64,000 nt of DNA from Dipteronia dyeriana (taxonomy: Eukaryota > Streptophyta > Magnoliopsida > Sapindales > Sapindaceae), in contig CM065299.1 in NCBI GenBank assembly GCA_032871835.1, positions 46,264,706 through 46,328,705 on the forward strand, written 5' to 3'. Made by a program: the position numbers and the translations under genes. The stretch's first letter is position 1. Each line of letters begins with the position of its first letter. Shown here one piece after another: positions 56,571 to 64,000 of the stretch. A model generated the notes under the pieces. It had not been told where the DNA came from. It was given only the letters and a program-made list of their open reading frames with translations, and did not search any database.

Positions 56571-58773
56571 TATAGGGAAAATCGGTTCAAAACGTAGGAA
56601 AAACGTGAGAAAATTAAAACATTAGAAAAATTAGGGTTTCCGTATAAATAAAAAATTTCCCTTTTAATAACAAGAACCTTAACCATAGATTAATTGACGT
56701 ATATTAAAAGTATTGTACCTTTTTTTTCGTGACGATTGAACTAGCATCGAATTGAATCCTTAAGATCTTCCAATCCAATCACGAACGTGAATCACCTAGG
56801 AGTGTGGGCTCCCTTCTTTAAATTGTATATCTGATGATGGAAACAAACAAAATCTTTTTCTTTGATAGTCACAATAATCCTCGAACAGAAAAAATCAAGA
56901 ACTTCCGGTCACTTGTAAATTATCAATCAATTTGATTGAAACTTGCGTGAACCTTGATTCGATGTTGTACACTAAACCGTTTTGATGCAAAGGATACTAG
57001 CGTACTATCAAAAACAAAAGTGTTCCCTCTTTTCTCTTTGCTTGGCCGAATTCTTCACACGATGAGTTGGACGAAGTTTTTTTTTATAATAATAAAAAAC
57101 AAATAAAAAACAACTTCTCACACCAAAAATTCATGCTTGGTCGACATTTACAAGTGCATATATATAGGTAACCAAATCCTATTCTAAGAAGGATTTACTT
57201 GGTGGTTAAGAATCCTATCCTTAGGTGGATTTACTTGGTGGTTAAGAATCCTTTTACAAAAGGAATTCTTTCCTACACCAAGACTCCTAATCCAACTCAA
57301 TAGTGTACTTGTAACCTTATAATCGTATTAAAGATTTCCTAATTTTATTAGATAAGTAATTCCTTTTATTTATCTACATATCAAATATAGTCTTTAATAT
57401 TAATTATACTACCAACAATGGTATAATATTAGGAGACCATCTCCTATTAGAAAAAGATTTTGACTTTTAATTAAATAATTAATTAATCATAAAATTAATT
57501 AATTTCCATTTAATTAAATAGTAAAATAAAAATAATATAATTAAGCTATTCTAAATAGCCTTACCGCCAAACACATATATATGGACCATATATTATTTTT
57601 CTTATTTTATTAAATCCATTGGACCTTAATAAAAAGTCCACATGTGAACTAGACCTATTCTTAAAAAAAGAAACAAGTTCACATGCCTTAATATAATTCT
57701 AAATAGACCCCTAAATTGGTCCGGTAAAATATATCAAGTGATCCATGCAAGTTCCTGTGGATTGGAGATCTTGACGGGCTATCTAAATTTAAGCACCAAT
57801 CACAATCAACAAATGATTCACTTAAGTCCGATCTATTTAATTTTAGTTCATTCCACTAAAGAACTAAAATTGAACTCTTAAATAAAGATAGAATAAGTTG
57901 ATGTTACTCATTCATACCCTAAACAACCTTATTGGAGAAAGCGTATCCTCGTGAAGAATATCAGTAACTGCCAAGAGCTCATAGACCGCCTATAGCTCTC
58001 CAAGTTACCATATTTACTCATATGACTACATTTTGAACATGGATATTTTGACTTGTCCAGAAGCCATGTCTCAATATACACTATTGACAACTTAACGTTA
58101 AGATTTAATATCTAATACCTCAAAACATCCATATGATGATATTCTACTCTCATTTAATAAATGGAGCAACGATGTCCATATCTATAAATGAAGTCCTCTA
58201 TCGATTAACAAATGAATACAACCAAAACTATCGAGGATAGACTATGCTATATAATCGTACTCATTGATAGCTCAAATGATAACAGTTGCAACCATAAGTC
58301 CATCACTTATCTTAGGATTGAGATAAACTCTCTGATTGTCTTCAAATGAAAACTTTTATCCACTAATGGTTCTAGATAAAGTATTTCAATGTGATCCAAT
58401 TCAATGCACCCAGTGCACTAGATTCTTTTTCCCAAAGACACCACACTTTAATGATTTTAGACTCATCATAACACTTTTGATCCCACTCAATTGCTAGCAA
58501 AAAATAAACAACTTTTACAAGATAAAGGTGCCTAACCTTTTATCTTAAGTTGTGAATGTTATTCAAGACTAACTAAAGAATTGTGTGTACCTCATACATA
58601 TGAACAATTCTTCTTTTCTCATAGTCTTTTGACCTTGTGATTATTTACTTTTGACAATTATAATAATTAGATTATAAATGCTATAAGATTTGTTAAACTA
58701 GAAATCACTTTATTAACATGAAAAGATTGTCAAATATATTATTACACTCCTGCTATCGAGCATAAACCCAACA
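56571..58773 (-). repeat. 3' LTR of element F (short subtype)
   Basis: TATAGGG (G to A in the second base) at 56571 to CCCAACA at 58773, 2203 bp. 36 bp U3 repeats at about 57190-57260. No ~100 bp block, as in 8778-10995, 14900-17091 and 30395-32643. Confidence 0.92.
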
Positions 58774-58788
58774 ATCTCCCACTTGCTC
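58774..58788 (-). other. Polypurine tract of element F
   Basis: Minus strand GAGCAAGTGGGAGAT, adjacent to the 3' LTR. Confidence 0.82.
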
Positions 58789-59119
58789 TATAGCAAATGT
58801 GTCATATTTCTCATCCCTATATTCTCTAGATGCCCATCAAAACTCTTTTGTGTTTCCCTCTCTTAAGACTTCTAGGTTCTCTCAAATTAGCCACTGCTCC
58901 ACTATTGTCACAATATATAGTGATCTGCTTATTCGCATCAGGAACCACTTCCAAGTCAATCAAGAATTAGCAGAGCCAGACAGCCTCACATGCTACAACA
59001 TACTCGGCTTCCATGGAGGAATCGGCAATACAAGATTGCTTGATACTCCTCCATATGAATACCCTTCCTCCAATAGTAAACACAAATTCTGATGTTGATC
59101 CCCTAGAGTCAGAATCTTA
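58789..59119 (-). pseudogene. Element F RNase H (shortened, broken)
   Basis: Minus-strand relics of the RNase H domain in several frames, for example the counterpart of the CDNSG and EAEY motifs in A. Compared with A (21573-22028) it has lost the segment around the NLADPFTKAL block: the sequence jumps from the LRQKSFDGHLE end straight to the RGKH region. Non-functional. Confidence 0.75.
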
Positions 59120-60160
59120 CTAAAAATCAGAATCTATATATCCAACGGGAATCAAATCCCCTACAGAGTATACAAGCATATAATCTCTCATTCTCCTGAG
59201 ATACTTGAAAATATGTTTGACTGTCGTCCAGTGATTAGGACATTGTTTCGATTGAAACCTGTTAACTATGCCCACAACAAAACAAATATCAGGTCTAGTA
59301 CAAAGCATTGAATACATGAGACTTCCAACTGCCGATGCATGTGGAACCCTACTCATGAATTGCCCTTCATGCTCATTCTTAGGAACCTGTTCCTTAGAAA
59401 GTTTGATTCCATGTCTGAAAGGTAACATACCTTTCTTGGAATCTTGTATGGAAAACCTAGACAAGATTTTATCTATGTATGAAGCTTGTGATAATGCAAT
59501 CGTTCTATTCTTTCTACACCTTATGACTTGGATACCAAGAATATAACTTGCTTCTCCTAAGTCCTTCATATCAATTTGTTTTGCTAACCATTCTTTTATT
59601 GATGTCAATACACCTACATCGTTTCCGATGAGTAGTATATTATCAATGTAAAGAACTAGGAAAGCCAACTTGTCAATACACCTACATCGTTTCCGATGAG
59701 TAGTATACTTTTCACGGCTTGATTGAACCTTAGGTTCAAAGATCTTAATGCTTGCTTTAATCCATATATGGATCTTTGCAACTTGTATACCCTTTTCTCT
59801 TGGCCCTTTTCAATGAATCCTTCTGGTTGCATCATATAGATGCTTTCGTCAAGACTTCCATTAAGGAAAGTTGTCCTGACGTCTATTTGCCAAATCTCTA
59901 AGTCTAGAGATGCTGCAATGGATAAGAGTATTATAATGGATTTAAGCTTGGCCACAAGAGAGAAGGTTTCTCATAATCGATACCTTCTTTCTGTGTATAA
60001 CCTTTAGCTACCAATCTAGCTTTATAGGTTTCCATCTTTCCATCCATTCCTCTTTTCCTCTTGTATACCCATTTGCACCCTATGGGTTTTATCCCTTTAG
60101 ACAAGTCTACAAGAGACCAGAGTTTGTTTTTAAACATAGAATCAATTTCAGATTGCATTT
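59120..60160 (-). pseudogene. Element F reverse transcriptase (active-site loss and templated rearrangement)
   Basis: The frame at 59120-59668 is a long RT/connection segment (MKDLGEASYILGIQVIR, SQASYIDKILSRFSIQDSKK, CTRPDICFVVGIV). The catalytic motif is YIDN at 59639-59650 instead of YVDD, so one metal-binding Asp is gone. The frame at 59656-59955 has LEIWQIDVRTTFLNGSLDES and YGLKQA, then ends in a duplicated ILLIGNDVGVLTS stretch. A 37 bp copy of 59603-59639 (at 59671-59707) replaces the roughly 55 bp found there in other copies. The frame at 59931-60158 covers the RT N-terminus (GCKWVYKRKRGMDGKMETYK). Confidence 0.9.
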
Positions 60161-60180
60161 CCTTTTACCAATGGCGACAA

Positions 60181-61060
60181 TCAACATCTTCTATTGCTTC
60201 TTTTATACGTATAGGGATCATCGTCGTCTGGAAGATTCTCTATAGATTCTCCCAGTCCGATGTATCTCTCTGGTTGTCTAACAAACCTCCCACTACAATG
60301 AGGTATGGTAGATTGTTGATCTTGTGTTCGTACGGAACTTACAATTGGGCCTGGATGCGAAACCTCTTGTGGAATTGTGTCTCCTAAAAGCTCATTTAAG
60401 ACAATTCTACTTTTAGGCAAAAAAATTATTCATATGGTCTTTATCCAGAAATTTATCATTTGTCGAAACAAATACTTTAAGATCTGAAGGACTATAAAAA
60501 TAATATCCTTTTGTTCCTTTTTGGATACCCTACAAATATGCACGTTTTTGAACGGGACTCCATCTTTTCTGTCTTTCCTTTTAACACATGCGCAGGACAT
60601 CCAAATATCCTTAAGTGTTGTTAAACTAGGCTTTTGCCTGGTCCACAACTCATGCGGTGTTTTAGGAACCGACTTAGATTGTACATCGTTTAGAATGTAC
60701 ATTGTGGTCTGTAAAGCATATCCCCAAAAAGAATTAGAGAGCATTGAATATCTCAACATAGACCTAACCATATCCAAAAGAGTTCTATTTCTCCTTTCTG
60801 CCACCCCATTTTGTTAAGGTGTGCCTGGTGCAGAAAATAAGAAATTATCCCATTATCAATAAGATATTGTTGAAACTAACTAGATAGATATTCTCCACCA
60901 CGATCAGACCTCAAGATTTTTATGCATTTCTCAAGCTGATTTTCTACTCAGCTTTAAATGTTTTAAACATATCAAAAGCATCCGACTTATGTCTCATGAG
61001 ATACACATAGCCAAATCTTGAGTGATCATTCATGAAAGTGATAAAGTACTTATATCCCCC
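60181..61060 (-). pseudogene. Element F integrase core and C-terminus (broken)
   Basis: The frame at 60181-60420 is the linker before RT (KSRIVLNELLGDTIPQEVSH). The frame at 60430-60804 begins [20 protein letters not shown], containing the catalytic Glu, and runs to [13 protein letters not shown] before shifting. Upstream (60805-60960) RSDRGGEYLS is readable at about 60895-60912, but the frame is broken around PGTPQQN. Confidence 0.86.
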
Positions 61061-61553
61061 TCAAGCTTGAATGCTCATAGGTCCATACATATTAATGTGT
61101 ATCAATCCTAAACATTCGATGGCTCTTACGCCTTTGGTCATAAATGACCTTTTGGTCATTTTACCTTTCAAACAAGATTCACAAGTTGGTAGATCATCAA
61201 CCTTTACGTCACTTAGAGGTCTGTCACTTACCAATCTTTTAATCCTATTAAGGTTAATATGACCTAGGCCCAAATGCCGTAGGTAGGTTTCATCTTTTGA
61301 TAATTTTACTCTTTTATGATTAGGTTCCGTTGATTCCTTGTCTAACAAGTGAGAGATATTTCTAGGCAAGTTTGTTATTGTTACTAATAATAAAACCTTT
61401 ATTAAAAGTAACCGAATATCCAAATTTATTTAGACAAGAGATCGAAATTAAATTCCTCTTGAATTGTGGTACATAATAAACATTTATTAAAACTAAATGC
61501 CAATAAGAATCTAAACTGATTCTAATATCTCCCACTACACTAGTATACACCAA
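61061..61553 (-). pseudogene. Element F GAG-pre-integrase and zinc domain
   Basis: The frame at 61061-61423 keeps the full HHCC set: RHLGLGHINLNRIK (both His) and LPTCESCLKGK (both Cys). It is followed by ECLGLIHINMYGPMSIQA, in which the first catalytic Asp is Asn (HINM for HTDV). The frame at 61362-61553 carries the upstream VGDIRISLDSYWHL and VYYVPQFKRNLIS blocks. One shift separates the two. Confidence 0.86.
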
Positions 61554-61666
61554 TGCTCCTTGCCTAAATGCAAGTTGAATTCATTCTTATTCAGTCTATT
61601 CCTTTGACCCTTTTCACCACAAAAGAAACACTATCCTGTGATCTTGGTTATTTTCTTGGTCTCTTT

Positions 61667-62362
61667 CTAAGAAGGCTCAAGTTGCTTTTTCTTCTGTTGT
61701 CTCATGACCTTCTTATGGGTCTTTAACAGTAGCAACTTACCAAGCATATGAATCTCTTGACCCTTGCCTTTCACAGGGATTTTTTTCGCGCTTTGAACAT
61801 CTTGCATCAGGCCTTTCAAGGTGTATTCCTTATTATTCAAGGTGTAGTAAAACATGAATTGATCAAAGGAATCTGATAGTGAGTTGACAATCATGTCAAT
61901 TTTGATCTCACCATCTATCTCAGCACCATTCAGTTCAGCAATATTGAGATGTGCTATGACTTTCATCATGTGATCTTTCACACCCTGTCTAGGTTTCATC
62001 CTAAGATTCATAAAAGCAGTTACTACCTCTCTCTTAGTCGTCCTAGACCTCATAGAAAACATCTACTCTAGAGACATCATTATACCTGCATCAGTCTCCA
62101 TTCCTTTATGTTGTTGTTTCAACACGTCGGAGATGGTGGCCATAATGTAACATACATTCAGCCATCTCATTTGAAGACTTACACTATTGATACTCATCTC
62201 TTTGCTCCTGAGTAGATTCATTAGTTTGGTTGTTAAGGAATAGACATAATGAATTTTATGTTTTTCAATTTGCAATAACAACCCAATTTTCCTTTTCCAT
62301 GTGACATAATTATTATCAGTTAAAGTATTATCTTTTAGGATGTTGATTAGGGATGGGGTCAT
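61667..62362 (-). pseudogene. Element F gag (broken)
   Basis: Starts with the conserved ATG at 62362 (MTPSLINILKDNTLTDNNYV), the clearest start in the family. An in-frame TAG after MMSLE at about 62063 replaces the Arg codon of MMSLERMF, after which 61667-62062 continues in the same phase: MFSMRSRTTKREVVTAFMNL, HLNIAELNGAEIDGEIKIDM, MQDVQSAKK. A deletion near 62230 also disturbs the PTPTNE segment. A zinc-knuckle relic lies at about 61610 (CFFCGEKGQR, downstream His and Cys lost). Confidence 0.88.
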
Positions 62363-63508
62363 GATTTCTTTTTAATAACAAAAATTATATAAGTAAATAA
62401 TCTTTACAAAGCACATTTGAATATTTATCTTGAATTAAATAAAATAATTCAATCGTAAAAATTCAACGATGATCCAACACCCATAAATGTCACGATCCTT
62501 TGGGAGTATGCACCATTTACTTGTTGGACTAGGTCCCACCTAATTGTTAACATAACAACCAACGTTTTCTAATTTAGCCTTACAATTTTATTAACAAGAA
62601 CTCTTGGGAGGATATTAATAAAATTACATTGAGTGTGTTACCAAGTTATCGACCTTCAATATAATCCCCCACGAATATCCCTCCTTTGGGAGAAGATATC
62701 GTTTGGGCTAATTGTCTAGTCTATCCTTGTAAAGAAGTATCTTGCTAAATTCCATTCACGAATACCTCTTGGAAGGTTATTCACGAAACATAAAACTCAA
62801 CTAAACTTGGAGGCCATAGGTATTCCAAAACACCTTCTCCCACTCAATTGTTTAAGGAGTGTGATCGAATTCCATAAAATGATTTACCAAGTTATCTAGA
62901 TGCCAATTTAGATACTTAAACCATTCAATGCATGTTCATACCAAAAGAGATATATGAGTAGCACTCCTATTCTATATGGCATGTTATCAAACAATGACAA
63001 ACATTGCAATATTTACAAAAATATAAGTAGCTACAATTTTGGTCCATCCTAGAAAAACAAGTAAATTACATATGTCTTGGAATACAAAAACTCCTTTATT
63101 AGCGAACAAGTCTTCACGTGACCTTCATCGTCTAGACTCGCTCGGCTGCTTCCCATGGACGTACGCACCCTTGGCCCTTACCCATGAGCGTGCGCATGCC
63201 ACAAACCCATAAAGGGCTGTCATGCGCAGCCCATGGCTTCCATAGGGCTGCCGTCCGCAGCCCACGCCACAACAAACGTGGCTTACGTGCTCTTCGCCCC
63301 CACGTTCTTTGCTACGGTTCGCACGGTCTCAAACTTTTTTCGATTGCTTCCAATTCTTCAAACCTTTGAGTATTTGATACTTGAATATATTACAGAAGAA
63401 TTATAAATAAAACAATATTGCAGTTTTTTTTATTACAATAGTGCAGTTTTTTTTATTACAACAACAAAATAAAAAAAAAACTCAGCAACTACCAAGAAGG
63501 AAATTATG
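62363..63508 (-). other. Untranslated leader of element F, truncated
   Basis: Same leader as in A and G. GC-rich islet at 63110-63330 with several copies of a CCCATG/GCGTGCGCA-like motif. It breaks off at GGAAATTATG (about 63508), about 280 bases before the PBS would be expected. Confidence 0.78.
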
Positions 63509-64000
63509 TTAGATTATAGTTTGTGTTGGCATTAATTCCAAATCAAAATGATGTTTACTTGTAATGATTTAGTTGTTTAGATTCATGATGATTCAAGCTT
63601 CAAAGAAGAATGAATAACAAGTCAAAGCAAGTTCTGATTCTTCAAAGAGAAAGGATGCAATATGGTTCTACAAAGGTATACTAAGACCTTATCTTTCTCT
63701 TACAAGGCTAAGGCACACACACACAATTCATATATTTGTGTCCCTACATCATTATGCATCATTATAGGCACACACATACAATACATTTATATGTGTCCCT
63801 GCATCGTTGTGCACCATTATAACACATTCACACACTTGAAGATGAATGCTAATGCATTGGTATGGAAATAACATGTTTTGGAAAAATGCATGATTGGAGA
63901 CTATCTCTATGTAGTTTGCATTCTAGTTTAAATTGTATTTGTAAGTGTATATGTTTGTATAACATGGATATTGAACTTGAATTTAGTCTTAAAACATTCT
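63509..64000 (+). repeat. Fragment of a Sirevirus-like LTR
   Basis: Similar to about 24140-24420 of the E LTR: TTTGTGTTGGCATTAATTCC versus TTTGTCGGCATAATTCC, then the GGTATAACAAGTCCTTATTC-like step and repeated CACACACA...TGTGTCCCT..ATCATT motifs. Likely a copy from a related family, running off the window edge. Confidence 0.65.

Larger units (their letters stand above)
56571..63508 (-). mobile_element. Element F: Copia family X, minus strand, 5' end missing
   Basis: Inverted 3' LTR, PPT, then RNaseH, RT, INT, gag and leader up to GGAAATTATG at about 63508, where unrelated LTR-like sequence begins. No PBS or 5' LTR follows. Best preserved family X internal region, but RT has lost a catalytic Asp and a local segment. 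Confidence 0.9.

Overview
This window is plant nuclear DNA, most likely from an AT-rich dicot genome with abundant repeats. It is a nested pile of LTR retrotransposons. I found no host gene, tRNA, rRNA or bacterial-type feature. Everything coding is retrotransposon gag/pol in various states of decay, plus one antisense extra gene carried by a Ty3/gypsy element. The species cannot be named from the sequence.

One Copia family, called family X here, dominates. Its LTR is about 2.2 kb, runs TGTTGGG...CCTACA, and is followed by an initiator-Met-type primer binding site. Its organisation (LTR, about 1.25 kb leader, gag-PR-INT-RT-RNaseH) resembles the Angela/BARE type. Nine LTR copies occur: 183-2476 (-), 7301-8777 plus 11001-11110 (-), 8778-10995 (+, solo), 13813-14899 (-, truncated), 14900-17091 (+), 22043-23760 (+), 30395-32643 (-, solo), 38281-40484 plus 54488-54701 (-, solo, split) and 56571-58773 (-). 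Four internal regions accompany them: G (2477-7300, -), B (11279-13812, +), A (17092-22042, +) and F (58774-63508, -).

The middle of the window is a Russian doll. A Sirevirus-like Copia (E) supplies a long LTR (23830-25983 plus 37476-38245), a PBS and a gag pseudogene (54707-56024). A second Sirevirus-like Copia (C, 25984-37470, TSD AAAGT) sits inside the E LTR. A family X solo LTR (TSD ATTAA) splits the integrase of C. A further family X solo LTR (TSD TTAAT) sits just behind the E PBS. A 14.0 kb Tat-lineage Ty3/gypsy element (D, 40485-54482, minus strand, TSD AATAC) sits inside that solo LTR.

Element D reads leftwards: 5' LTR, PBS, gag, protease, RT, ancestral RNase H, second RNase H, integrase, then a 2.5 kb higher-order tandem array, then an intron-containing antisense ORF with a Transposase_28-like domain, then the PPT and 3' LTR. 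The array and the antisense gene are the most interesting parts of the window. No element looks autonomous: every gag-pol carries stops, frameshifts, deletions or lost catalytic residues. The left block (7301-23829) is additionally scrambled by recombination, including an element (A) whose two LTRs belong to different subtypes. Mismatch counts, periods and target-site comparisons were done by eye from the sequence; family and lineage names rest on motif recognition, not on a search.
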